Shown here piece after piece: positions 46,661 through 60,510 of a stretch of DNA of 64,000 nucleotides. The DNA comes from Trileptium ribeirensis. Its lineage: Eukaryota > Nematoda > Enoplea > Enoplida > Thoracostomopsidae. The DNA is taken from the NCBI GenBank assembly GCA_030248225.1, contig JASANE010007218.1, forward strand, positions 45,914-109,913. Direction: 5' to 3'. The position numbers were made by a program, and so were the translations under genes. The stretch's first letter is position 1; the number at the start of each line of letters is the position of its first letter. Under the pieces are notes generated by a model. That model was not told the origin of the DNA. It saw nothing but the letters and a program-made list of their open reading frames with translations, and ran no database searches.

Positions 46661-47223
46661 CTGCATAAAACCCCTAACTATAATAGATCAGCCCGGTGTC
46701 GACGATTCAGACTAAAAACGGCCAAAATAAAAATAAACTACATCGCGATAAGTATACTAGAACCTAATAGTTGGGTCAACGATTTTACAGCGACGCGTGG
46801 ACGCGCTAAAATACATTATTAAGCCGTCCCAGATCTTGAGCAAAAATTTCTAACCAAAAATAGTGCTTCATTTAAAATGTTTTTGGAATAGTAGCAAGCC
46901 GAATACAGCAGACGCAGCGCTGAGGTGATCGGATTTTTTTACTTGAGCAATGTGTTAAGTTCAATGACTACGCATATTGTGACTGAAAATGCCCGCTGTA
47001 AACAACGAAGCGAGTCGATCTCCGTTTCCCCAACATTCCGACCCATACGAGGTCCAAAGTGGTAATTGGAGCCACAAGTGGCGTCCATTCAATCGATGAT
47101 ATAACCACGTATGCTATTCAATTTATCTACCGACTCCGGAGAGATGGAAGGATGAGTCACCCTCCTTAGATAGCTTTCAACATTTGGTCCACCCCTTGTT
47201 CTTACGGCAACTTGTCATCGCGC

Positions 47224-47296
47224 ATTGGCCCAGGTTCGAACATGCACCCTAACGATTGAAAGTCCTACACCCTACCGATTGAGCTATTGGAGCAGA
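47224..47296 (-). other. tRNA-derived SINE head, left arm
   Basis: On the minus strand an A-box-like TAGCTCAATCGG and a B-box-like TGTTCGAACCT are spaced as in a tRNA. The anticodon loop would be CTTTCAA. The acceptor and anticodon stems are mismatched, so it is a tRNA-derived relic (Lys/Glu-like). Sequence continues below it with GGGTGACTCATCCTTCC and other unmatched SINE-body-like sequence. Confidence 0.55.
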
Positions 47297-47986
47297 TATT
47301 TTGTGATTACCAATAATAAATGAATATTACGACAAAACAAAACGTTTATTACTGGAATGCATGCACTGAACGTGAAAACTTACTGAGCTTGCAAAAGCAG
47401 TAGTAATTAGAGGCTAATACTATTGCCACCAATCTCGGAGCGGTATACTTTGGGTATCTTGTGGCCGCCCACATTGTTTCTCGGTGTCTTGAACAGGAAC
47501 ATATTATGTATATACTCTCCCAATTATAGCTCATAAAAATAAGAAATTTCCCGCACTACTATAATCAAACACAGATCCACCCTGATGAGAATATTATGCC
47601 TAGACTTAAAATAATCGTATGTTTTAAAACTGTAAAATAATACAAGGTATAAAAAACGTGAGTTTTTGCCACCCCCCGTGAAATGATATTGTGTCTCAAT
47701 GTGGTCATTTTAGATTTGTGCAAGTTATAGATTCCTTTTCATATGACCAGTATACAACTTGTATAATTGAATATACAATCCTGCATTGGTTAATTTGAAA
47801 ATCAGCAGGACATTTTGGGTAACTCTAAACATTATTTAAATAAAATGATTAGTGTGGAAATAACCTTAAGAGGCTCAAGACTTCAATTTGTATTTCCAAA
47901 ACATATAAATTTATAATATGAGGCTTTCTACCAATGATGAACTTACCCGCATTTTTCACATGATGTCAGACTTGCACGTGTACACA

Positions 47987-48126
47987 CAGTCATGGACAAA
48001 AATAAGCGCATAAAACAAGCACGAAGTAGTGCGGAAGAACGTAAACTCAAACGAACGTTGAAACATTCATTTTGTAAATAAACGGTGTTGCGTTCGTTTA
48101 ATGCACTTAGTCTTGTCCATGACTTT
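47987..48126. mobile_element. Tc1/mariner-like MITE, left arm
   Basis: Inverted ends: AGTCATGGACAAAAATAAGC and, from the other side, AGTCATGGACAAGACTAAGT. The interior is also partly inverted (AAACGAACG and CGTTCGTTT). About 140 bp, no coding. Its mirror copy is at 59595-59731. Confidence 0.6.
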
Positions 48127-51100
48127 GCAATAGCATTACCGTGCCAATTAACGATAATTGGATGCAAAGAAAGCTGGAACTAATTGCTACAACGGAACGA
48201 TCAAAGTTCCCTGTTGCGGATAAATGTACAAACATTGTTTTCCCAAGTTTGTCACTGGATGGATTTTTCAAATTTTTTATTTTGTAATAATTTTCCGTTT
48301 GCGTAACGCTAACCAGTCGGTTCGTGTTTGTTTGCCAAAAATGCCGTGATAAATGTTCGTGAAACTCGAATGTTAGAGTCATGTTTTGTTATATCAATAC
48401 GTTTTTGTTATATGCGTTTTTTTATTTAAAAATTAGCTCAGGGTTAACAAGTCCGACTGAACAGATGTTGAACACGTCCAACCTTGTAACACAACAAAAA
48501 TATATTTTTTCGGACAAACAACATTAAGCAGCAGTAATTGCTAGAACGGAAAGTATGTAAATCGTTTTCCATGTTTCCCTGTTAGCGAATGTATTTCAAG
48601 TCTCAGCGAGCCCAGGATAAAACTTTCACTTCATTTTCGTAAGCTGTGACAGCAATTGGTATATCAGATACAATATTGATAACTAAACACAGACAAAAGT
48701 AGAGGAATGGCATCTTGAATTACGTTGTTGCTTCAGTCTTGAAATTTTCTATTCACATTTTTACCAAAGAGAGCTCCACGGATTTCAGGAACCATCTGAA
48801 AATTAAAGTACACTGTGAATCAGAAATGGTCAAGTAATAATACACACCAGTAACTTGCAAGCGAAGCTGAAACGGAGTGGGCGTCGTTTCATCGAGCGGT
48901 CATTTTGTGTAACCACTTGTAACAGGGTTTGTAATTGATATATATATACTAAACTAAAGCCATGTAACCCTTATCCCATTGAAAAGACTAAAGCCTCGTT
49001 AACCCTAACCCCACCGAAAACTAGAAACACAGGAAGTATATATTCGTGTTAGTCTCTAAATAATCAAGATATAGAATTCACAGTACCGAAAAACCTATAA
49101 AAGCAAGTCTTGGTGCCCTGCACGCAGTACATAACCTAAAATGAAAACTCACAACTGGGCTCTCCCAATTGCGGGAGATGGGGTGGCGGCGCTCTTGGCA
49201 TTTTCAAGTGCCCCCGGTTTATGCCAAATGGCAAAATTTAGGGCTCCATTGTTTCATTGCCTCTTGGCTCCAAAGCAGGCCAAAGTACATAAAATTTATT
49301 CATAATTTGTACTAAATTTGCGATCTGAATCGAAAAATTTCAGAAATTTTGCTTCAAAATCTATTTTCCTCTCCATCAAAACCGTTTTAGCAGTGTTTCT
49401 GACACGATTTTGAACCGATTTTTTCTTCGCAAAAAGCCCCGTGGCAAAAGCAGGTGCGCCCCGCTGGGGTTCCCCCGGTTCATCCTATTGGCAAAATGTT
49501 CATCGAAAGGGGAGCCCAGACACTTCATCTTGACCTGGATCGTCGACCTCAAAACCCCAGGAAAAGGCATAATATAGTGAAGTTGCACTCTAGATACCAA
49601 AACATTCGTATCCAATGGGCTTTATAACCTAGTAATTTTTTACCACTCATTGCAATGTAAAACAGCGCAATAACATTGCGAAAAGTTAATAATCGCTGTT
49701 CTGAAAGGGCCGACGAAAGATATTGGGCCCCACAGTGGTACCCAGGGAGTGGTCCAACAAAAATGATCTCGATCTTTTGATCGGCGTCGATCAAAAAGGT
49801 CAGAAAATTTGTAGATCTCGATGAGTAGAAATCTCATGATGGTCCCGATTTTTAATACGAAGCCTGTATCGCGAGATATGGGCTGCAACAAACTGGTACC
49901 CGTACCTGGCAAAGAACCCTTAAAAACCTGTTTTTGCTATTTTGACCCTGACAATATGGTCGGAGCTGTTCCCGTTGAACTGAAGGGGCACATCCTCGAT
50001 ATTTTTGCTGTCGAATAAAAAAATTGTCGAAATACATCCACCCGAAGATGAGTTATGAATGACAGAAACAGACAAAAAAGAAATTTTCACGATTGCTCCC
50101 CCGCGTTCTCAAAAATAAAAATATACAAAGATTAATCTGATTTGTATGCTACTCAAGAACGTAAATGCACGGTTCGTTGTTTAAGATTCGTAATAAATCT
50201 CAAAAATATCTAATTCGCCTAAAGCGCGAGATCTTCTGTAATGTACCAAATCGAATAGTTTGAAGCCGAAATTGTCATTACACAATACTAAAGTATTACA
50301 GCGATGTAAATGCACTTTGATATGCATACTACTCTTATATCAAGACCATCCACGAACTTCCGAGATATTGTGGCAAACGTTGTTCATTGTCACGAGAAAT
50401 TTCAAAGTGGAGCGAACTTCATACACCTAGTTCTGAGTGTAGTGAGTGAAACTAGTGAAGTGATGGATTTTTACTATCCGTAGCGTTGGTGGCATTTGAC
50501 AATGTCTGTTTTTGGATTTTGATGCTGACAACCATAACTCAACTATAGCTGGGCAGATTGATTCCATGCTCGAAATTTATACTTGTGCCCATTAGTAAGG
50601 CGCGAAGCACAATTCCAACATCGTTCCAACTATCAAAAAATAAGTATCTATCCATCCAAAGATGACTTGTGAGCGAAACAGACAGACAAAAAATTTCCCT
50701 CCTAACACTCTAGGTACTCCGCGCGCACCGTTCAAATCAAAATGGATCATTCCGTTAGCCCTCCAGCCCGAAATTGATCAATTTAGAGTTACAGCGATAA
50801 CTTTAGTACCACTGGACGACCTGGTTCAGAAAATATTGCGCCAACTTTATGACAATTTTTTTCGATATTCTGTGTTGCCCAATAGGGTTGCCCACTGCTG
50901 TTGCACAATGTTACCCAATGTGTCACTCGAAATTTTCGAATTTTTTTCTCGGTAAATGTATAATATTACATTACTAGTAATAGTGGTGGGAGGTGGTGGT
51001 TAAGTAGTGATAAGTTGAATTTTAATTTTGGTAATAATAAGAGGGAAGCATGAACGTAGTTATTTATAAGTAGAATGACAATACATCTATCAAGTTGTAC

Positions 51101-53080
51101 CTATGAATTTAGTCAATGGCAGTATTAGTTATAACACACTATAATTTTTCACATTTTTAAGAGACTTTGCATAATTTTAAGAGAATTTATAAAGGAAGAG
51201 AGATATTATACGTTTTAGAAAGTGAAGATGTTATGTCAAAAATGAAGAGCAGAAGTTGGAGAATATGAATTAGTTCTAAGCATTTTAGATTGGTTAATTT
51301 TAAGGAAGAGATGAATAGATAGCTATATACAGCTTTTTAGAAAATGAAAATACATTTTATGTAAAACGAATAGCAAGTTGTCGAATGGTGAAAAAGCTGA
51401 AAAATGGCAAATCTAAGTTTGAGCAACATTTGCTTATTTAGAAAAGATTTTCAGAAAAGGCTATAAGGGCACTTCGCAAGAGATGCAACAGAAAAAAAAA
51501 TTTAAATCGCCAGTGTTCAACTGAACCTGTCTGTGACAAAAGTCAAGAGAAAATTGAAATTTTGGTTAGTATATTATATATAAAGTTAATGTACGGTCTC
51601 GCCCGCCTTGTGCTGTCTGCCTCCCATTATTCGAACCGCATTGACGAGCTGAGACGAATCAAAATTGGTAAAATTTAAAATCAGCGCAATCGGTTCATGG
51701 GTTAACGACTTGGACTTAAGTTTTGACATAAAGTTTCACATAAATGGGATAATTTTTACGGCAGCATATGCCAATTCAGTTGTATTTTCAAAATTAACCA
51801 ATTTCGGACTGGGCTGACTTGTCCACAGCCCTAAAAGTGCGTGGAAACTTCTGGGGCGCATGTTCATTCTCGGGGAAATTACAAAGTGAGGAGGAGGTAA
51901 ATTTTGCTTAAAAATACTAAATACATATTTCCATATTTTCATGTATTTTACAGCCGTGAATGTATTTTCAAGCTATAAAACGACGATTTCGTATTAGAAT
52001 TAGCGGCATATTTAAAAAAATTTGCAAAACAAATACAATTAATTTTCGGACATAAAAAAATTTTGGATTTAGTTGAACATGGGGATTTCAGCAGAGCGGC
52101 GGGAACTTCAGACATGGGGAAACATCTCGCGAATGTGCGGTGTCACCACGCCCCACTGTCGACAGGCCAGCTGAGGCGGTATATCGTAAAAGACGTCTCA
52201 AAATTACTGGCATGGCGATTGAAATTGCAGTATACTGATTGGAAACTACATAGCTGTGACAATATTATTTTATAGGACAAAAACATTGAAAAGTATGACT
52301 TACCAAAATCAAAAACATTTTATGCGACTAACCATTTCAACTAACCTTGCGACTTATTAAGTCTAGTCGGGCCTCTAATGTGGAATTTACCATAATTTTG
52401 CCATCACGAGTCGACAGCTGAATACCACCGGCAGAATCAGTTGGCAAACAGTTATTCTAAAAACAAAACCTTACTATGCCAACGACATTATTAATTTATA
52501 ATCTTCGAATATCGCTTGTAAGCAAATCAAAAAATATTTCTATAAAATACGTTTTAAGAAAAGCAAAAATATTACTATTAGCTAACAAAATGATTTAATA
52601 ACAGTGTTGTTAGCAGTCAGCTAACGCAAATCTCAGACTTGCAACGTATGGCGTATATACTCGCAAAAACACATTGATTATTACCGCGTCGAGATTTTAA
52701 TTAAGCGGAAATGACGTTTTTCCAAGCAACATGACACTGTTGCAAGATTCGTGGAAGACATTACAATACTCGCAAAACAATGAATAGGGGTGGCCAGTTT
52801 GCTGGCTTGCCCACAACCTTCCCAAAAGAGAGTGGGTGGCTTGGGGGCATGTTCATTCTCGGAATAAATTTCAAAGTGGAGAGGCAAGTTCATTCTCGGG
52901 GAACATTTCAATGTTAGGAAGGGGAATTTTGCACTATCTGCTACATATTTTCGTATTTTCAGGTATTGTTAACTACGGTGGAAAAATCTACAGGGAATAA
53001 AACAGCTTTTAACATTAAAAATAGCAATAATTTACTATCATTTAAAATATTTGACTTTAGAGTGTACTGAATTAAACGGG

Positions 53081-54449
53081 CCAAACCAACCATTATTAAT
53101 AGCCGTATAATGCTGAAATTTGACAATGTCCGTTAGTGAGGGTTTAGAGTGACATACATAACATTGCAAGGCGGAATGATAGCTCATGTGAAAGCTTGAA
53201 ATATCGCTTTGGGACCTTAGTTAGCCGCTAAGCCAGATTATAACATCATCCGCCAAAAATCACGCTATTTATTATCTCGACAACCGATGTAGATATCTGA
53301 AACAAACTGAACTCATTCGTACGAGACTCAAAAAAAAATGAAAAAGTGTTAGTCTGGTTTTGTAGAGAATTTTTTCCTCAATGTATCTGCACATTTTGAG
53401 CCCATAAAGAGGCAATAAGGGTATATCCTCAACTATTATAGCAATATGGTTGGTGAAGCACCAGTCATGAAGAGATGCCAGTTCCGACACGGACTCTGCT
53501 TACCATGTGAGCAGGCTCTTATCCGTTTAGGTGGGTACCTTGAAGCAACATGACCTTAATCTCTTGCCCAAGAACCTTATGCGCACAGGAATGCTGCTGG
53601 AACGCCCGACCTCAAGGTTGTGAGACCTGCGCTCTAACTGCAGCACCTCACGCCCACATAAGTATCTAAGCAGCAGAGAATAACCGGAACCAGCAACCGG
53701 AACCGTCCATTTAAACCGGATCCGGAACCGGAACCTGGTCTTCGAAATTTATATATAGTAAAACAGATGATGGAAGAAATGAAGGTATATTGGATTTAAA
53801 ATGCATTAAAAACAACTTTTACATTAAATGTAATGTATAGCGATAGTATTATTGCCTTTCTGAAACTTTAAAGAGACTGAGGAAGCTAATAATGTTTATT
53901 TATCGCTCAAATATGTCGGTTTTTGGACATTCAGAGCAAAAAATGTCTTCCACTATACACCATTGCGTATACTGCGTCAAATCGAATGCGCTTACAAAGC
54001 TTGGAGCGTAGAATACACACTTTCGCTCTGTCTCCAGTCGCCTCCCTTTACCACACATACGCTTGTTGCATGTTCTGTAGGAAACTTAAAATTATTGGTT
54101 TATATGATTCTAAGAGAAAATAATAGATAGAACGTAATTTTCTGATCAGTTGTCAGAGACACTGTTTAGGCTAGCGTTGGACAAACAATGACCGTCAGTT
54201 ATATCATAATGATGATAACTTTCTAACAGAATGCTATAAATGAGACACATTGTGATGCTGCTCGCACAGTTTCAATAAATACAGTTCTTTTCCAAGAAAG
54301 CAGTTTCTAGCTGCGTTGCAGATAATGTTAGTTTACTTCAATTTAGACTGATTTACCAAGTTTACAAGCGCATTGGCTGGTTCTTGACACAATTTATGTT
54401 AACCAAGCATACCCTAAGTTCTTTGGCCAGAACCATTATTAAGCGTTGT
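53081..54449. other. Palindrome spacer
   Basis: About 1.37 kb without a counterpart in the other arm. It contains a tRNA-derived SINE-like stretch (about 53500-53655), a run of GGAACCGG-type words (53680-53740) and AT-rich sequence. No gene is recognised. Confidence 0.75.
53590..53655 (-). other. tRNA-derived SINE-like head in the spacer
   Basis: On the minus strand: GAGGTGCTGCAGTTAGAGCG, CAGGTCTCACAACCTTGAGG, then TCGGGCGTTCCAGCAGC. The AGGT/ACCT stem with a CTCACA loop resembles a Val(CAC) anticodon arm. The B box is degenerate (GCGTTCCAG). Hence it is a relic, not a working tRNA gene. Confidence 0.55.
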
Positions 54450-57400
54450 ACCACTAATTTAGTACACCTTAAAGTTAAGATTCCAAATGATAGTAAATTA
54501 TTGCTATTTTCAACGTTAAAAGCTGTTTTATTCCCTGTAGATTTTTCCACCTGGAATGACAAATACTGAAAATACGAAAATATGTAGCAGATAGTAGTTC
54601 TTCTACTTGAACATTTAAATGTTCCCCGAGAATGAACTTGCCCTCCACTTCTAAATTTATTCCGAGAAGGAACATGCCCCTAAGCCACCCACTCTCTTTC
54701 GGAAGGTTGTGGCAAGCCAGCAAACTGGCCACCCTATTCATTGTTTTGCGAATATTGTAATGTCTTCCATGAATCTTGCAACAGTGTCATGTTGCTTGGA
54801 AAAACGTCATTTCCGCTTAATTTAAATCTCACGCGGTAATAATCAATGTGTTTTTGCGAGTATATACGCCATACGTTGCAAGTCTGAGATTTGCGTTAGC
54901 TACTGCTAACAACACTGTTATTAAATCATTTTGTTAGTTAATAGTAATATTTTTGCTTTTCTTAAAACGTATTTTATAGAAAATATTTTTGAATTGGCTG
55001 ACAAAGCGGATATCGAAGATTATAAATTAATAATGTCGTTGGCATAGTAAGGTTTTGTTTTTAGTAAAACTGTTTTGGAACCGATTCTGCCGTGGTAATT
55101 CAGCTGTCGACTCGTGACTGCAAAATTATGGTAAATTCCACTGAGAGGCCCGATGAGACTTAAATAAGTGGCAAGGTTAATTTTAATGGTTAGTCGCATA
55201 AAATGTTTTTGATTTCGGTAAGATTATACTTTTCTATGTTTTTGTCCTATAAAATAATATTGTCACAGCTATGTAGTTTCCAATCAGTATACTGCAATTT
55301 CAATCGCCATGTCAGTAATTTTGAGACGTCTTTTACGATATACCGCCTCAGCTGGCCTGTCGACAGTGGGGCATGGTGACACCGCACATTCGCGAGATGT
55401 TTCCCCATGTCTGAAGCTCCCGCCGCTCTGCTGAAATCCCCATGTTCAACTAAATCCAAAAATTTTTTATGTCCGAAAATTAATTGTATTTGTTTTGCAA
55501 ATTTTTTTAAATATGTCGCTAATTCTAATACGAAATCGTCGTTTTATAGCTTGAAAATACATTCACGGCTGTAAAATACATGAAAATATGGAAATATGTA
55601 TTTAGTATTTTTAAGCAAAATTTACCTCCTCCCCACTTTGTAATTTCCCCGAGAATGAACATGCCCCCCAGAAGTTTACACGCATTTTTAGGGCTGTGGA
55701 CAAGTCAGCCCAGTCCGAAATTGGTTAATTTTGAAAATACAACTGAATTGGCATATGCCGTAAAAATTATCCCATTTATGTGAAACTTTATGTCAAAACT
55801 TAAGTCCAAGTCGTTAACCCATGAACCGATTGCGCTGATTTTAAATTTTACCAATTTTGATTCGTCTCAGCTCGTCAATGCGGTTCGAATAATTGACGGA
55901 GGCAAGACGAGCCACCGAAGGTGGCGAGTCGCAGCCAGACGCGTACATTTAACTTTATATATATCAATATACTAGACGCAAAATTTCAATTTTCTCTGTG
56001 ACTTTTTTTGTTTGTCACAGACAGGTCTGCAGGTTGAACGCCTGGGCCGATTTTAGAAATTTTTTTTCTTCGTGTTGCATATTCTCTTGCGAAGTGCCCT
56101 TTCATTGAGCACTTTTTTCTACGAAAATTGCTTTGTACTCAAAATTAAGCAAATGTTGCTCAAACTTAGGGATTTTTGCCATTTTTTCAGCTTTTTCACG
56201 CATCTCGACAACCGTTCGTGCTATTTCGGCGATTTTTTTACATAAAATGTATTTTTACTTTTGAAACAGCTGTATATAGCTGATTGACGTATTTCATCTC
56301 TTTCCTTAAAAATTAAGCCAATTCTCTTAAAATTGACTTAGGAACTAAGTTCATCATATCTTGACAGCCGTTCGTGCTATCTCGGTCATTTTTTGACATA
56401 ACATGTACCTTCACGTTTTCTAAAAGACTGTATACGAGTGATCTACTTACCTTTATAAATTCTCTTAAAATTATGCAAAAACTCTTAAAAACGGGGTGAA
56501 AAATTATTAAGTGTGTTATAACTTTTGAATGACTCGGCCGATTTGGACTAAATTTCATTGATGGGGTACAACTTGATAGATGTATTGTCATTCTACTCGT
56601 ACAAAAATAGACGTTTTCATGTCTTCCTCTTATTATTGTTACCAAAAATGTTAGAAATTCCACAAGCTGTATGCACTATTCACGCCTTTGTTAACCACCA
56701 TGCCTCCGTCACCCACGTTTACGTGTTACTAGTAATGTAATATTATGCATTTGCCGAGAAAAAATTCGAAAATTTCGAGTGACACATTGGGCAACATTGT
56801 GCAACAGCAGTGGGCAACCCTATTGGGCAACACAGAATATCGAAAAAAATTGTCATAAAGTTGGCGCAGATTTTTCTAACCAGGTAGTCCAGTGGTACTA
56901 AAGTTATCGCTGTAACTCTAAATTGATCAATTTCGGGCTGGAGGGCTAACGGAATGATCCTTTTTGATTTGAAAGGTGCGCGCGTAGTACCTAGATTGTT
57001 AGGAGGGACTTTTTGTGCTGTTTTTCGCTCACAAGTCATCTTTGGATGGATAGATACTTATTTTTTGATAGTTGGAACGATGTTGGAATTGTGCTTCGCG
57101 CCTTTCTAATGGGCACAAGTATAAATTTCGAGCATGGAATCAATCTGCCCAGCTAAAGTTGAGTTATGCTTGTCAGCATCAAAACCCAAAAACAGATATT
57201 GTCAAATGCCACCAATGTTACGGATAGTAAAAATCCATCACTTCACTAGTTTCACTCACTACACTCAGAACTAGGTGTATGAAGTTCGCTCCACTTTGAA
57301 ATTTTTCGTGACAATGAACAACGTTTGCCACAATATCTCGGAAGTTCGTGGATGGTCTTGATATAAGAGTAGTATGCATATCAAAGTGCATTTACATCGC

Positions 57401-59594
57401 TGTAATACTTTAGTATTGTGTAATGACAATTTCGGCTTCAAACTATTCGATTTGGTACATTACAGAAGATCTCGCGCTTTAGACGAATTAGATATTTTTG
57501 AGATTTATTACGAATCTTAAACAACGAACCGTGCATTTACGTTCTTGAGTAGCATACAAATCAGATTAATCTTTGTATATTTTTATTTTTGAAAAGGAGT
57601 GAGCGGAGTTACCATTGAGAACGCGGGGGAGCAATCGTGAAAATTTCTTTTTTGTCTGTTTCTGTCATTCATAACTCATCTTCGGGTGGATGTATTTCGA
57701 CAATTTTTTTATTCGACAGCAAAAATATCGAGGATGTGCCCCTTCAGTTCAACGGGAACAGCTCCGACCATATTGTCAGGGTCAAAATAGCAAAAACAGG
57801 TTTTTAAGGGTTCTTTGCCAGGTACGGGTACCAGTTTATTGCAGCCCATATCTCGCGATACAGGCTTCGTATTAAAAATCGGGACCATCATGAGATTTCT
57901 ACTCATCGAGATCTACAAATTTTCTGACCTTTTTGATCGACGCCGATCAAAAGATCGAGATCATTTTTGTTGGACCACTCCCTGGGTACCACTGTGGGGC
58001 CCAATATCTCTCGTCGGCCCTTTCAGAACAGCGATTATTAACTTTTATTGCGCTGTTTTACATTGCAATGAGTGGTAAAAAATTACTAGGTTATAAAGCC
58101 CATTGGATACGAATGTTTTGGTATCTAGAGTGCAACTTCACTATATTATGCCTTTTCCTGGGGTTTTGAGGTCGACGATCCAGGTCAAGATGAAGTGTCT
58201 GGGCTCCCCATTTCGATGAACATTTTGCCAATAGTATGAACCGGGGGAACCCCAACGGGGCGCACCTGCTTTTGCCACGGGGCTTTTTGCGAAGAAAAAA
58301 TCGGTTCAAAATCGTGTCAGAAACACTGCTAAAACGGTTTTGATGGAGAGGAAAATAGATTTTGAAGCAAAATTTCTGAAATTTTTCGATTCAGATCGCA
58401 AATTTAGTACAAATTATGAATAAATTTTATGTACTTTGGCCTGCTTTGGAGCCAAGAGGCAATGAAACAATGGAGCCCTAAATTTTGCCATTTGGCATAA
58501 ACCGGGGGCACTTGAAAATGCCAAGAGCTCCGCCACCCCATCTCCCGCAATTGGGAGAACCCAGTTGTGAGTTTTCATTTTAGGTTATGTACTGCGTGCA
58601 GGGCACCAAGACTTGCTTTTATAGGTTTTTCGGTACTGTGAATTCTATATCTTGATTATTTAGAGACTAACACGAATATATACTTCCTGTGTTTCTAGTT
58701 TTCGGTGGGGTTAGGGTTAATGAGGTTTTAGTCTTTTCAATGGGATAAGGGTTACATGGCTTTAGTTTAGTATATATATATCAATTACAAACCCTGTTAC
58801 AAGTAGTTACACAAAATGACCGCTCGATGAAACGACGCCCGCTCCGTTTTAGCTTCGCTTGCAAGTTACTGGTGTGTATTATTACTTGACCATTTCTGAT
58901 TCACAGTGTACTTTAATTTTCAGATGGTTCCTGAAATCCGTGGAGCTCTCTTTGGTAAAAATGTGAATAGAAAATTTCAAGACTGAAGCAACAACGCAAT
59001 TCAAGATGCCATTCCTCTATTTTTGTCTGTGTTTAGTTATCAATTTTGTATCTGATATACCAATTGCTGTCACAGCGTACGAAAATGAAGTGAAAGTTTT
59101 ATCCTGGGCCCGCTGAGACTTGAAATACATTCGCTAACAGGGAAACATGGAAAACGATTTACATACTTTCCGTTCTAGCAATTACTGCTGCTTAATGTTG
59201 TTTGTCCGAAAAAATATATTTTTTGTTTTGTTACAAGGTTGGACGTGTTCAACATCTGTTCAGTCGGATTTGTTAACCCTGAGCTAATTTTTAAATAAAA
59301 AACGCATATAACAAAAACGTATTGATATAATAAAACATGACTCTAACATTCGAGTTTCACGAACATTTATGACGGCATTTTTGGCAAACAAACACGAACC
59401 GACTGGTTAGCGTTACGCAAACGGAAAATTATTACAAAATAAAAAATTTGAAAAATCCATCCAGTGACAAACTTGGGAAAACAATGTTTGTACATTTATC
59501 CGCAACAGGGAACTTTGATCGTTTCGTTGTAGCAATTAGTTCCAGCTTTCTTTGCATCCAATTATCGTTAATTGGCACGGTAATGCTATTGCAA

Positions 59595-59731
59595 AGTCAT
59601 GGACAAGACTAAGTGCATTAAACGAACGCAACACCGTTTATTTACAAAATGAATGTTTCAACGTTCGTTTGAGTTTACGTTCTTCCGCACTACTTCGTGC
59701 TTGTTTTATGCGCTTATTTTTGTCCATGACT
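59595..59731. mobile_element. Tc1/mariner-like MITE, right arm
   Basis: Mirror copy of 47987-48126 with the same ends and almost the same interior. It was therefore present before the palindrome formed, or has been copied by conversion between arms. Confidence 0.6.
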
Positions 59732-60436
59732 GTGTGTACACGTGCAAGTCTGACATCATGTGAAAAATGCGGGTATGTTCATCATTGGTAGAAAGCCTCA
59801 TATTATAAATTTGTACGTTTTGGAAATACAAATTGAAGTCTTGAGCCTCTTAAGGTTATTTCCACACTAATCATTTTATTTAAATAATGTTTAGGTTACC
59901 GAATGTCCTGCTGATTTTCAAATTAACCAATGCAGGATTGTATATTCAATTATACAAGTTGTATACTGGTCATATGAAAAGGAATCTATAACTTGCACAA
60001 ATCTAAAATGACCACATTGAGACACAATATCATTTCACGGGGGGTGGCAAAAACTCACGTTTTTTATACCTTGTATTATTTTACAGTTTTAAAACATACG
60101 ATTATTTTAAGTCTAGGCATAATATTCTCATCAGGGTGGATCTGTGTTTGATTATAGTAGTGCGGGAAATTTGTTATTTTTATGAGCTATAATTGGGAGA
60201 GTATATAATATGTTCCTGTTCAAGACACCGAGAAACAATGTGGACGGCAACATTCGAAGTGGGCGGCCACAAGATACCCAAAGTATACCGCTCCGAGATT
60301 GGTGGCAATAGTATTAGCCTCTAATTACTACTGCTTTTGCAAGCTCAGTCAATTTTCACGTTCAGTGCATGCATTCCAGTAATAAACGTTTTGTTTTGTC
60401 GTAATATTCATTTATTATTGGTAATCACAAAATATC

Positions 60437-60510
60437 TGCTCCAATAGCTCAATCGGTAGGGTGTAGGACTTTCAATCGTTAGGGTGCATGTTCGAACCTG
60501 GGCCAATGCG
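60437..60510 (+). other. tRNA-derived SINE head, right arm
   Basis: Mirror copy of the 47.2-kb relic: TGCTCCAATAGCTCAATCGG to GTTCGAACCTGGGCC. The A and B boxes are visible and the stems are broken in the same way in both arms. Confidence 0.55.

Larger units (their letters stand above)
43811..53080 (+). repeat. Giant palindrome, left arm
   Basis: About 9.3 kb is found again in reverse complement at 54450-64000. Anchors: 46505-46660 with 61073-61228, 47987-48126 with 59595-59731, 49852-50037 with 57690-57875, and 52063-52275 with 55247-55459. Coordinate sums (about 107,810 outside to 107,520 near the centre) change only by small indels. By eye the identity is about 98% near 48 kb and lower near the centre. 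Apart from SINE/MITE relics and one 51-codon ORF, no gene is recognised. Confidence 0.95.

Noticed and set aside
49376..50037. Several 60-90 residue frames repeated in both palindrome arms (49.4-50.0 and 57.7-58.3 kb)
   Set aside because: They are open on both strands at once and their conservation follows from the near-identity of the arms; no motif supports coding.
60437..60510. Functional tRNA gene
   Set aside because: A and B boxes are present, but acceptor, anticodon and T stems are mismatched, and the copy in the other arm is broken likewise; it is a SINE-type relic.
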